A stretch of DNA of 64,000 nucleotides. Origin: Stagonosporopsis chrysanthemi. Its lineage: Eukaryota; Ascomycota; Dothideomycetes; Pleosporales; Didymellaceae. The stretch is from NCBI GenBank assembly GCA_022560025.1, contig JAFISE010000003.1:473154-537153 (forward strand), read 5' to 3'. Each line of letters begins with the position of its first letter. Positions within the stretch are counted from its first letter, which is position 1. Of this stretch, positions 22,467 to 34,301 are shown piece by piece. The notes beneath the pieces are model-generated. The model saw only the letters and a program-made list of their open reading frames with translations, did no database searches and was not told the DNA's origin. Both the position numbers and the translations under genes were made by a program.

Positions 22467-23784
22467 ATGCATGACAAGAGGGTGTGCTGGGTTGAACTAT
22501 GGATGTGTCGAAAGACGCTGATGAAATTGGCTGAACGAAAACATGTCAAGACTACTGCAGGATATGATCACGTCTGATGTACCAGATTAGAGATGATTGG
22601 AAATCCTTGAACGTGCTTTCCTACTTTAGCCAGCGCCATGCTTTCAACGCCTGTGAACAGGACACATTGCTTCAGTCTTCAATACTGGCAACATACTTTC
22701 CTTATCGGGGCAGTGATCACACAAGCATCCATGGTACATCCAAAGCCCTCTCAACAGACAGTATTAATAACTTGGTTCCAAGCTTGCTGGATCAAAAGGG
22801 TCTCCAGACCCACAGTACGGTACATCTCGGTCTTCGACAATACAACAGTAAACCCACAGTTGTCAATACAGCTTGTTCAACATGCATATTGCATGACTGG
22901 ACGGTACGACGCAGCACGGACCGAAAGACGTGGTCACTCTATGAGACCTTTCCTCCAAACGGAACACAACTCAGGCGTCCATTATGATCTGTTCATGCTT
23001 CGCATCCGCATGGCGCACAGGTCCTCATCGCAACTATTGAAGAATCCATGACCTCATGACTTTCAAAACTGCCCTCTTCATATATGCAGGGCACAGATAA
23101 GTACCTCAACCCTTCCTTGACATCATCAGGATTTGGTACACAATGTGTACTCCGACGCGAAACTGGCAGAAACTAACAGCGCTGAGAGTAACCTCCCTGA
23201 TGGCGGTATCCAGCGCGTTGGGGATTGGCAAGTGAAGATCACAGAGGTGCATTTCCCCCTAGAACGCCAAAGGCTTGCTTTGACAATTACTAAGCTGGGG
23301 AGGGAGACGCTTGAGACGCTGGTCCAGCGACTTTGCGCTGATCGCGAGATTGTTTGTGAGCCTGCAGTGCTTGATGAGATGGGTGTAATGGGCTTTGAGG
23401 GGGGGGGGGGACTAATGCACAGCTTGTACCTAAGTGGAGTTTCAGTGCTCGATGTCGATTTCGTTGGTGTGTAAGTACGAGGGAATTAGAGGCCACATGT
23501 CAACATCCGTATCTTAGCACTGAGATCAAAGAGCAGGGCAATTTTGATAGCGATGCTCGTTCAGCGTGATGAAGCTGATTTACGCTTGATGACTGATTGT
23601 GGTTAAAGGCATAAGTGCGTGCTTTAGACTTTTGTGTGCGACTTGACGAGACAGTAATGGCTCAGTCTACTCGCGACTCCATGCATTCAAGTGTCGACTG
23701 TATGTTTAGGGCGGATCAGACGGGCCAGAAACCAACCATTCCATGATATTCAATGCGTACTTCAGCTTCGACATTAATTTCAAA

Positions 23785-23796
23785 TAACCCTAACCC
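23785..23796. repeat. Two telomere-like units (TAACCC)2
   Basis: TAACCCTAACCC matches two units of the common fungal telomere repeat (TTAGGG)n on the complementary strand. It is too short to prove a telomeric origin. Confidence 0.4.
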
Positions 23797-23902
23797 AAAC
23801 ATCGGCAGCATGTTTTCCTTCGCTAAGCCGTAATTGCTGTCAATAAGTGATACACAGGTTTGTGCTTTTGCGTTTGTATCAAACGGCCTTGAATTGTGAA
23901 GG

Positions 23903-24324
23903 ATGCTCTTTATCTTGGAAGCCCAGCAACTGCAGAAGGTCGAAAAGAAACGACGTGAGTTTCCTCCGGGATATAGCAGCGCAAAATATGAACCATCTCC
24001 CTCAAGATGACCTTCAGCTGGCAGTAAGTCTCAGGGAGACAATACTTGGTAAGCCAGGCCCTATCGCCGCGGACAATAATAATAACTGATTTTGTCCGAG
24101 CTCGTATTCAGAATATACATGCTTCAAGTAAAGTACCTGGCCTTTATCAGGGCTTCGACGTTGTTGTGAACGAAGTCGACCAATACTATATTGCTCGAGC
24201 GATCGCAAAGAGACCTGGAGAGCATTTGGGAGACAGCCAACACGACTGGATCAGTTTAGTCAGGGGTGACAAGCAGTCTACTCCGTTTGCTGCACTCGAG
24301 AGCCTTTGGGAAGAGCTTCAATAG
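23903..24324 (+). pseudogene. Possible broken gene remnant, family unknown
   Basis: An ATG at 23903 opens 35 codons of protein-like composition (EAQQLQKVEKKRREFPPGYS, then KYEPSPS) before a TGA at 24008. A shift of frame at that point reads DDLQLA and meets a GTAAGT donor at 24024. A CTGAT branch and a CAG acceptor at 24111 then lead in phase into 70 codons (DVVVNEVDQYYIARAIAKRP, LESLWEELQ). Splice signals and composition suggest a decayed gene, but no family is recognised and chance cannot be ruled out. Confidence 0.25.
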
Positions 24325-25717
24325 GCAACTGTTAAGGACTGAGGGTTGGTTTGCAACTCCATGCCCGAGTTTTTGTGGAACAAAGGTAAAGCGGGCAGAT
24401 CGAAGTAAACTATACCTGAAGATGTTCCTTGAGGTAATGGGGAGGTTGGTCAGAAAACCTTTGTCGAGTATGAATTGATAACGAGTACTTGAGTATTGTG
24501 GTTCTCGAACATTTCGATAGCGAGCGCAATAGTTTTGTCTTTTTCACAAAGTTCTGAGGAGACGTACCCCCTCTGTTGACCTTCAGCCATCACAGTCCGA
24601 CCTCAAGCTCAGGACTGCAGCAGAGCAACGTATTTGCGTCCTACCCATGGACCAGGAACTTCCAGTACATTTAGTTTGTGGTTGGCGACACTCGACGATC
24701 GAAGAGGCTCTCAGCCACCCCGAGCAGGTGTGCATACAAGTATGTACCTATAAGATCACTGTAAGAGGAAGAGGCAGTATAGATGTGTCAAAGTGACTGA
24801 GGGAGCTCAGCTTGATCTCTTTGGCAATCAGGTCGACATTGACAACCTTACAATGGCCGCCACAAGTTAACGCATCAATCGGCCAATCTGCAGGTGGAGC
24901 ATGTCATACCGTACTGGCAGCAGGGAAGAGGCGATTGAATGAGTACCCGTGCTCTCATGTTACCTCAGACACGGGCCATTAACGCTGTCAAAATTATCGT
25001 TCTTTAAGCCTCGTATGCGACATGGTAGCCCAAATTTTCGGCAACACGCGACTACGTACACATAGGATGTCTACTCACGACAAAGCATCTCTTGACATTT
25101 CCTACGCATCTAATTATTGCGGTGAGTTATATTATGCAAGTATGACAGCGGCGACACTTTCCAGGGGCTGAAGCTAGAAACTTACGTTCAGCCTTACGAC
25201 AATCGGAGCCAGACGTATTATCCGGCTCCGAGGTGGAAACGTATCCGGGTTCCAATAGCGGAAGGTCCACAAACTTTTAGCGCTGGAATTCTACCTGAAA
25301 CTCGGTGCTCGTGCTCAGGTGCGATTTCTCGAGCTTTCTCGTCCGCGGATTGTCGCATGGGTGCAGCCAGCACATGCATGCAGAGAGGTCGAAGCAACTA
25401 AACCGATTGGCCTGCAAGATCGAGTTACTCTGAAGCAACATGCGCCCTTCTTGCTTCGCTGTGATGGCTTTTCAGAATATCCCCCCTGCAAGACTGAACG
25501 GTTTCAGAGCGACGCATGATCCATTCAAACGCGCGCGCACATTCCGCTCGACACAGGATGTTAAGCCGGGGGGTTCCGCCCCTCCAAAACGGCTGTCGAT
25601 CCACACGGAGTCGGGCTTCAAATAAGTTGATGTAAATAGTAAGGTTGACAATACTAAGAACAGGTCTGCGCGGCGAAGGCTGCATAGCTGGCATCGAGTC
25701 GAGCGCGGCGATCCGGA

Positions 25718-25747
25718 GGACCCTGACCCTGGGACCCTGGGACCCTG
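25718..25747. repeat. Short tandem repeat, GGACCCTG-type
   Basis: Three to four imperfect copies of an 8-bp unit (GGACCCTG). Confidence 0.6.
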
Positions 25748-27345
25748 TGGCCTTTCAAAACGGTCAGAGTCGAGAGAGTCGAGTCGTCACTGTTTGGCAT
25801 GATGGGATGGCCTTGCGAAGCCACAAACGTGGAGAAACAGATTAGTGATTTTGACGGACCGCCACCGACTGCACATCAGAGTATCGGTGAACGTTAGATC
25901 GGAGAGCGATATACGTATGACTCCGAAACTTTGCTGGGCATTACCGTGCGCAGCTCCTCTAATTACCTTACACTGTTGCAGGGGTAAATAATCAACGGCG
26001 CCGGCCAAAGACCTCCTGTTCAGGCTGTACAGTACAGCAAGCGCGGTGCTAGTATATAAAATCGAACTAATCAACAGCCTTGATATCACCTGTGCGCTTC
26101 AGAGCTCAAGCAAGCGAACTAATAGACGTGCTGCATTCTAATAACATAATCGAGCAAGCCGAGCTGATTGTACATAGACGGCTGGTGGGGCAGCTGATCG
26201 ATCGATGAGGTATGATGCGCTGAGCTTGATCCTTTTCAAGATGCGTTAGTGACTGAATCCAGCCAAGGTCAATGATGTGCAAGGGTTTTTCCGAGCGAAA
26301 GCCGGAATGGTAAGCGTGTTTGCCTTTAGACGTTTGCTGTGTGGGCGTTCGAATGTGGAGGCTCGGCGTGCCCCTGACCATTTCCCCCGCATAATTCGTG
26401 TTCGAGCAAGACTCGTTATTGCTCAGAGTGTCATCCAGTCCAGCTTTCTGGTAGCGGTTCCGACTGCCCACATCGCATGCTCATTAGTACGTCGCCGATA
26501 TTGAGCCTCTTACTTCGTTCCTTCGCTAAAAGTCAACAACGAAAAGTGGACGAAGCAGCGGGCCATTCTCATGCGCTTTTATGGCAGGAAGACGGGGCGC
26601 AGTCAGGGAGCGGGACCCTCCGATCGTTGTGCTGGATGCTGGACAAAAAGCCGCAAATTTGCGACCGCAAGCCGTATTCGTGCGTCACGTGTGATTGTTC
26701 AGAAGACCGGTTGTTACGGGTGGGCTGTGTGGTCCAGAGACGTCTAGTCTGTCCGCTGGACTTCTGACACCAATCATGACGCAGCGAGTACCGCACTTTC
26801 GTCTATGGGTCCTGCTCCAGACTCAACTATCGCGACTCTCCAGATCTGCCATGGTGCAGCGACCCGCTGACTCGCATCGAGGACTTGCGTCTCAGTTGTC
26901 AAAATGCACCGATGCTCGTGGCAGCGCTGACAGGGAGGAACCGGCTTTCGTAGGTTGACGGACCGCGGCATCTTTTTTGCATGGTTGTAATTGGCAGTTG
27001 CTGACGACTGCAAGCGCGTCTGTGCTCAGTCCCGCCCCCTTCCGAGAAGCACCGGCTCGTCAAGCATCCATCCTTGGCGCCGGCCGTCCGCATCTGGGGA
27101 CTGGGGTACTCACTAGTGATCCCCGGTGGGGACGGAGCAGGCCTCAGGGCACTATGATGAATCGCGGCTTGTCCGCACGCCCGGAGCACACGACTAGCTC
27201 TGGCATGGAATCCACTTTTGTGGAATTCGGAATACATAATCAAAGCCCTTCCCCAGACCGCTCGCGCGCGGGCAGCCGTGATCATTTCATCCTCTGCAAA
27301 ATTACCGGAACAAGAACTGTCAAGCGTTGCCATTCGATTGCAGCC

Positions 27346-30300
27346 ATGTCCGACTGTTCTGGCTCACCCTCTGACTATATGGAGTCGCAACCACCGAAGC
27401 GAAAAGCGACCGCAGCCGGCCTCGATGGAAACACAACTGGACGATCAGTAAAACGGAGAGCTTCAAAAGCGTGTCAATGTTGTCGAGCGCGAAAAGTTCG
27501 GTGCAACGTCACGGAGCATGGCGCTCCCTGCACCAACTGCCGATTGGATGAAGTCGAGTGCATTGTTTCTGAGAGCAGACGCAAAAAGTCAGTCACCCAT
27601 CCCGTGCAGCATCCGTCACCCCCTCATGCCAGCATTATTGTACATTGTATACGTTGCAAGTGAGATTTCTCGCACCTTGTGGCTTATCGTTCTCTGCAAC
27701 TTTCGTCAGCGTTCGCTCCTGCGAGACTAGCCATTTACGGGGGCCGCTCCAGCTCGTGTTAGCCTTCAGCCTATACACACCGCAACTGCACTTTCCAGGC
27801 GCGATTGAGCCACTTACTGACCTTTGCAGGAAATGGAACAAGGACGACGAAGCACAAGCAGAGACAATAGCTACAACGACAAATATAACTCGCAAATTGG
27901 CGTCTCGTGATGCTCTCGACAGCGTGCAATCGCTGAAGTCTGCCTCATCGCGAGCATCACAAGATGCAGAAAGCCGCATCAACGAACATGTGCCCCATTC
28001 TATATGTGCGTGGGAGTGGAATTTGGCGGCATCTCATATACTGACCGGCCAACAGATCAAAGTCATGGCCACCGGAACTTCTCTGTGCCTAACATCTCAG
28101 ATGTCCACCGCCGCATGTCCGTCACCTCACAAATCAACGGCCTTCCAACTTTTCCATTCACACCTTTCTCAAATGATGACGGAAAGCCGTTCTTCACAAA
28201 CTTTGGCCAGAAACTCCCATCCGGTCAACTTCCTCGTTTCATCAAACCATTGCCGGCCAAGATTGGACCTGAGGAGATCTCTTACCTTGAAAAGAAGGGT
28301 GCCCTGACCGTACCGAAAGGGACACTCCGTAGCGAGATGCTACGTGCTTACATTGAATTTGTGCATCCATACATGCCACTTCTGGATCTGCACGACTTTC
28401 TGACTGTCATCGACCGATCAGATGGAAGCAAAGGAAAAGTCAGCTTGATCTTATTTCAAGCGGTCATGTTTGCAGGATCAGCCTTTGTTGACATGTCACA
28501 TCTTCGTTCTGCAGGCTACGCCACTCGAAAAGAAGCCCGCAAGGACTTCTTCCAAAAGACTAGAGTAAGTCCTCACTGCTTGGCACAAATCTGGGTTTCT
28601 GCGCCTCGGCCGAAGGTGGATCTCGGGCGTCCGATGCTCCCCCACAAATGCTCACATGCCAGCATGTGATACAGTTCCATACCATTTGCATTGCCTTGGC
28701 CAAACAGTCTGCTAACGATGATGACAGATCCTGTATGACTTTGATTACGAATCTGACCGGGTGTCGCTGGTACAAGCACTACTTCTCCTGACCTATTATT
28801 ACGAAACTCCCGATGATCAAAAGGACACTTGGCACTGGATGGGGGTGGCTACGTCCGTAGCGCACACCATCGGACTCCACCGTAATCCAGATAACACCAA
28901 CCTGGACACCAAACGTGTCAAGCTGTGGAAACGCATATGGTGGTCCACATACATGCGCGATCGTCTCATTGCACTTGGCATGCGAAGGCCTACTCGTATA
29001 AAGTCCGAAGACTTTGACGTACCCATGTTGACCTTGGACGATTTTGAGATCGCGCCAATTCCCGATTCAATCACCTGTGTTCCAGTCGATTGCAAGGTCG
29101 CAAGAGACGTGGATGTGCAGCGCCAACTGGCTGTCATGTGCATCGAGAAGGCGCGACTCTGTCTTTGCATTTCTCATGTCCTGTCAAAACAGTACTGTGT
29201 CCTCAACAACAATCATGGTCTTCAGAACGATCGAACGACCATGATGCTACTTCCAAAGAAGGTCGACCCTGCGACGAGTGAAGTTAAGGCCTGTGACGAT
29301 GAACTGCAGAAATGGGTGAACGAATTGTCTGAAGAGGCAAGATACACAGACAACCCTTCGGGCGTAGCAGCTATCGACTTAGCACGCGCACTGCTACATA
29401 TGGTATTTTTCACGACACTATCGGCCTTGCACCGACCTCAGGTCTTGCCTAACTCACAAGGTGGTCCAGCGAGTGCACCTCCTAGGCATGACGTGGAGTC
29501 TGACATACTCGATGCCTCGCGACGCAATGTCCGTCGCGCCGCTTCTGCGATCACATCAATAGCACAGCGCCTCGACACAGGCGGTCTGGTCAAGTATCTA
29601 CCCACCACCGGCGTCACAGTCCTCCTTCCCGCCATTATCATCCATCTTCTGGACATCAAAGCACCCGAAGAAGAAACTCGTCGAAACTCTCTGCGTGGCT
29701 TCTGTCAATGCATGGCGGTTATGGGCAAGCTTCGCGACCTCTATGCAGCAGCAGATTACTCCGTCGCCTTCCTCGAAGCCGCCATCCGTAAAGCCGGCAT
29801 TCATGTGGCGCCAACCTCCATGCAACCGTCACCAATGGCTAAGACTAACCCTGTAACTTCTGTCGAGGATCTTGTCGACGCTGGTCGCCGACTTGATATG
29901 GTGAACGCGACTACCGCTTCTCAACAACAGCAGCGCTCGACCCTCACCCCACCTCCCGATGCTGTTACTACGAATATGGCGAGTCTCGAGAAGACGTCCG
30001 GACCTGCACCCAACGTGACCGACGAAGAAGTCGCCCGCCGCCTCGAAACCTTCCTCGCCTCCACCCCACCAGATTCAGACCACGAGCACCACGACCAAAC
30101 CATGATTTCTATCACGATTTCAGAAGACACACCCATTCTTCTCCATACAGCGACCGACAACATGTCCTTGTACAACCACAATTCTATCGATGCTATGAAT
30201 AAGTGGAGTATAACGGGAATACACGAGAACCCGTTCTCTAATATCAACCATCACCAAGACAATGAGACTCTGTTCTCCAGTCTACCACTGAACAATGAAT

Positions 30301-30458
30301 TCGACGATGGAGACTTTGACTCTCTTCTAAACCTGGACGCCGTGGGCGAGACATTCACTTTCGACGACGGAGCAATGGACCACGGCGCGAATTTGACCGC
30401 AGAGCTAGGCGACGTCGATTGGCTCAGTCCGATGCATGGGCTGACTGTCGACGCATGA
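27346..30458 (+). CDS. CTF1: Zn2Cys6 transcription factor of the CTF1/FarA/FarB family
   Basis: Four exons (27346-27587, 27830-28005, 28056-28564, 28728-30458) give 885 residues, close to known CTF1 proteins. This family controls fatty-acid catabolism and, in some plant-associated fungi, cutinase expression. Residues 43-73 hold the zinc cluster with spacing C-x2-C-x6-C-x8-C-x2-C-x6-C (CQCCRARKVRC, PCTNCRLDEVEC). A basic linker follows. The fungal regulatory middle domain includes YLEKKGALTVPKGTLRSEML, YIEFVHPYMPLLDLHDFL, FQAVMFAGSAFVDM, YYETPDDQKDTWHWMG and RIWWSTYMRDRLIALGMRRP, all highly typical of CTF1/FarA. The C-terminus is Ser/Thr/Asp rich, probably activating. The start is the ATG giving MSDCSGSPSD. 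The frame stays open upstream, so a longer N-terminus is possible. The first intron (242 nt) is the least certain. Confidence 0.93.
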
Positions 30459-31957
30459 ACATTTGATGAAAGACGTTTGGAACGGCGTTTTCTCAAGACT
30501 GGGACGGAAAGGGATAAAAGTTGAGTTTGTAAGCAACGTTTCGTTGCAAGATCGCTTAAATGCGAGGATGTTCCACCTGACATTGACTTTATATCTGCGT
30601 GTTATACGACTTTCTCTTTTCTTTGCCCAAATGTGGTGGCTGGTGGTTAGGAGAGGCGAATTTGACCCCAAGATTCGAGACCCAATAGTTTACAGATTCT
30701 ATACACGTTATGACACTGTTCTCGATTACTTTGTACGTCCCGTGTACTTGTGACTCCCAAGGACTGCGCAACATAAGAAACGCTTTTTGAAGGCAACAGA
30801 GCTCGTCCAGTAGAGGAGAAGGAAAAAACTCGGTCAGACCTCGTCACAAGAACTCACCATATCTGCTTTTCTGCTTCACACCAACGTATGTCTGCACTCG
30901 CAAAATTCCATTCTCACTACTAGCTGAGCTGAGAATATCAATCATCAGCCCAACGCAGTACGAAAGACACTGTTCCAACAGCGAGCACGGCAAATATGTC
31001 TTCCTTCTGACAATGTCCACCTTTTGTGATGGTATACTGTCGTCCTGTACTAACACACGCCAGAGCGTGTATGGAATATGCTTTGTCGGCATCTTCACGG
31101 CTGTCTTGCAACGTCTCATCTCATGGGCTTCTTTCCACGAGGCCAGCTTTATAAAAGTGTGGCGTAAGTGTTGCAGAGCCTCGTACTGCCTATTGTCACG
31201 GAACTTGGTCGTCGATCAATAAAGATGGAGTCCTGGTAACAGAGCGTAAGACAGGGTCTCATAGTGAGACTCGTCGCCCCCCGAGGCGTCTGTTGCGTCC
31301 GTTTCGGTATCGTCGACACATACTGTGCTGAGAGTACAATGGATCGGGGCTACCTCGTCAGCAGTAGGTGGAATGTGGGATTTGAAGAAGCCTGACCTCT
31401 CTTCGGTCCTCGGTAATTTAAATAAGATATCTCAGCCGTAATATCTTCAGATGTCCTAGGGTTGTCCTGAATTCTCACCAAGGGCCGTGGCCGGTGTCGC
31501 TGTTATAGGTCCATCATGTACTCAGCCTTGAACGTCCGCTCTGGTTACCGATATTGTGTCGCCTTAGGCTTAGCTGCATCTGACATGCAGCAAGTGATGC
31601 GCATATGCACCAATTTCGCATGGGATCTGACCTAAATTTGTGAAACTACTGTTGACCAGTGGCGCATTGCATTGTGAGTGTTATGCCATGCAGGTACCTG
31701 GAACTGTCAACGCTTGCAGCAACGCCTATCATCCCTTGAACCGCTTTTCTAAGGCAATGTGCAGATTTATCGAGTTCAAAACGAAGGTTGCTGCTGTGGT
31801 ATTAAACGTATTACGAACTGAAAGGTGGAAAAAAGCCCTTTTGATGAAGTAGGCATGGTATGCAAGACGTCTAGCGCCCTAACTGAACATGTTGAATCGC
31901 TCGCTTGTTCCTACGCCAAAATAAACAATGTGTGTGTCTGTGGGATGGACATATCCA
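30459..31957. other. Intergenic, no gene seen
   Basis: 3' flanks of the convergent CTF1-like and EKI1 genes. Open frames near 30844-31222 on both strands overlap each other and show no domain. Confidence 0.5.
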
Positions 31958-33283
31958 CTACTCGTCCTTGGCCCAGACCTGTTCGCGCTCTGGCATCACT
32001 TCTCCTGCCTTAGCTCGCTCGCCGCTGACCTCTCGCTTCCAAGCAAAGTATTCACCAAGTCTAACTTCAGCATAACTAGCGTAGTCGAAGTCAATCAACG
32101 AGATCTGTGCCTGGATCAGCGCCCAGATACCCCAGTAGAAGCCTGGTACGCCGCGAAATCTGTCAACCTGCTCGAAAAGTTCTTCAACCTCTGTCTCAGT
32201 ATGTGTCCGGTTCAAATGCACGCTGGTGCTGCAAAGGTACTCGCGCAAGAATGAGCGGCGTACGCGGCGTGTGGGCAGCACACCGTAATCGCAGTCGAAA
32301 CCGCCCCACTCAGCGAAATGATTTGCAATGTCGAAGGCGGCGGGTGCAGGTGTAGAATACTCGTAATCAATGAACGACACTGCGGCTGGCGCCGTCTCGG
32401 GCTCCTCTGACCCATTAGAGGAACTAGAACGACGTGAGTTCGAAGCTGACGATGGTGACGGCTCGATGATCACGTTGCCGGAGAGGAGGTCGCAATGAGC
32501 GAAGACGAAGGGATTTGAGCCGCCAACGCCTGGTGTGTCACCCAGCAGTGCGGTTAGGGAAGCAAGTTCGGTGGTAAGTTGCTCTCGGCGTGTCGTTTGC
32601 GCAGTGGTGCTTGTTGGGAGCGCGTCGATCCATTTTTGCATAGTTGTCCACACGTTCGGTATAGGCTTGCCGGGCGTGAGCTGGGCCATAGCCACCAAGG
32701 AGGCACGCTTGTTGCTGGAAGCAAGTTGAGATGGAGCTGGACACGTGCTGCTGATACTCGATATAGGTAATGTGGCATGCCATTCTCCCAACTTCTGAGC
32801 TACTCCGCGCCATACATCTGGTCGTCGCAGGTCAGCAGGTGAGCACACGCTGCCTGGGACGAATTTGTAAAGAAGACCGTTCTCAAACCGGGCATAGAGT
32901 GGGGGTGCGAGGCCGTGGCGGGCGAGGAGGCAGTGTGACCGCGTTTCTTCTGTGTGGTTGTCAGTCTACAACTCAGGCGGTAAATTGTGCGTGGACTTAC
33001 TCTCGCGGTCTATAATCACGTCTGTACCCTTGCCATACGCGCGCAGCAAAATCGCATCCTCATCCACCTCTGCCGTTGACAGACCTGGCAGTTTGTTCAC
33101 CGCCTTCAGCAGCGTGTTTGTGATGCCATCTGTGAATCGCACAAACTCTACAGTGTCCTTGGTCTCGCGCCAGTCCGGCCGTAACGTGAGGATGAGGTGG
33201 AGTGCTGAGTTGTGCGAGTTGGAGTTGTCGTAATGCTCAGCAATATGCGGAAGCGAGTCGTATGGCGATTGTGGCTTGTTCAT
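31958..33283 (-). CDS. EKI1: Ethanolamine kinase
   Basis: Two exons (33001-33283, 31958-32949) encode 424 residues. The enzyme phosphorylates ethanolamine with ATP, the first step of the CDP-ethanolamine branch of phosphatidylethanolamine synthesis in the cytosol. The junction gives DREKETRSHCLLARHGLAPP, a family hallmark. The catalytic loop is the Brenner motif HCDLLSGN (about residues 246-253). The choline/ethanolamine kinase motif is IDYEYS (about 288-293). GLLYKFVPGS and NHFAEWGGFDCDY support ethanolamine rather than choline kinase. A Ser-rich insertion (about residues 258-280) separates the two motifs, which is longer than in yeast. The 51-nt intron has a GTAAGT donor. The start is the first ATG (MNKPQSPYDS). 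Confidence 0.94.
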
Positions 33284-34301
33284 GATGCTACTCGCGAGGG
33301 TGTTCAGTGAGAGTTTTCAGGAATTGCGGTGTGCAAATTGAGAAGACGGTGGGAAATTGGCGACTTGAGGCATGTGACAGTGAAGATCCTTGAAAGTCGT
33401 GGTGCGTGGTGAGAGACACAGGGTGCCAATTGGAGCACTTACAGCACAGTGCGACGGTCGTGTGTATGTCAAACGGAAGGAAGCACCGGGGAGAAGGATA
33501 GGAGCGCAGCGCAGCGCAGACAAGAACATCACTGCCCTGTCGCGTGTTCGTCCTTGCCATTTCAAGCCGGCACCTTCCCCCTGTCGCTAGCTTCTAGTCT
33601 TCGTGCGCAGGCCCCGCACTTTGGCACAGACCCTGACTTCGACCCTTTTCCCACGCCAGTCGCATCCTTTCCATTCCTGTGCCCTCTTCCGCGGCTCTGC
33701 GCTGTCATTATGGGCCTTGCTGTGCGACGTCGAGAAGCCCATTTGCTCAGACGGCAAGCTCGGCTCCGCCACCTCTGTGGCTGTCATGCGCATGCTTGCA
33801 ATCTACAAAGCGTCGTCATCTCAGGCTTCGCATTATGCACGTCTGCCTATTGGTTCGGTTACACCCTTTGACAGCAGCATCGCACGACACGTGACTCAAA
33901 TATCGAGGCTTGCAATGACGGCAGTGGCTCTTCTTCGGTGCTCGAGGCTCTCACAGCCAATCCACACAGATTTCTGTAGGATTGCCATGCTCTACAAAAC
34001 TGCGCCTTCTTCTATGGTATAAGAGAGACAACCCAGGGTTAGCAAATAGCCTCGCTATGCAAACACAGCCTTGGAATGTGCATATCACAGTATCTCTGCG
34101 GTATGATTTCGGCACATCAAACAGTCCGCGAGCAGTGGAATCGTCTAGCATTTGATTGATCCGCCCATATACTACATTACGATGACAAAGCATGTTCAAA
34201 ACGTCCGCCAGAAATGAGACAGTCTAGGAAGAGAGTATAAAGTGGTATAGAGCGAACGGAACGCTAATCAAGAATGAGTATGAAACTGGAGACGGGACTC
34301 A
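33284..34301. other. Intergenic, no gene seen
   Basis: EKI1 promoter side and MEP2 3' flank. No supported gene. Confidence 0.5.

Larger units (their letters stand above)
22467..27345. other. Long gene-poor interval with short repeats and possible gene relics
   Basis: About 4.9 kb with no intact gene recognised. It contains a run of 12 G (ends near 23410), two telomere-like CCCTAA units, a short GGACCCTG repeat, and a coding-like broken stretch near 23.9-24.3 kb. The last part upstream of the CTF1-like gene is its promoter. Open frames at 22577-23051 and 23133-23474 show no domain. Confidence 0.45.
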
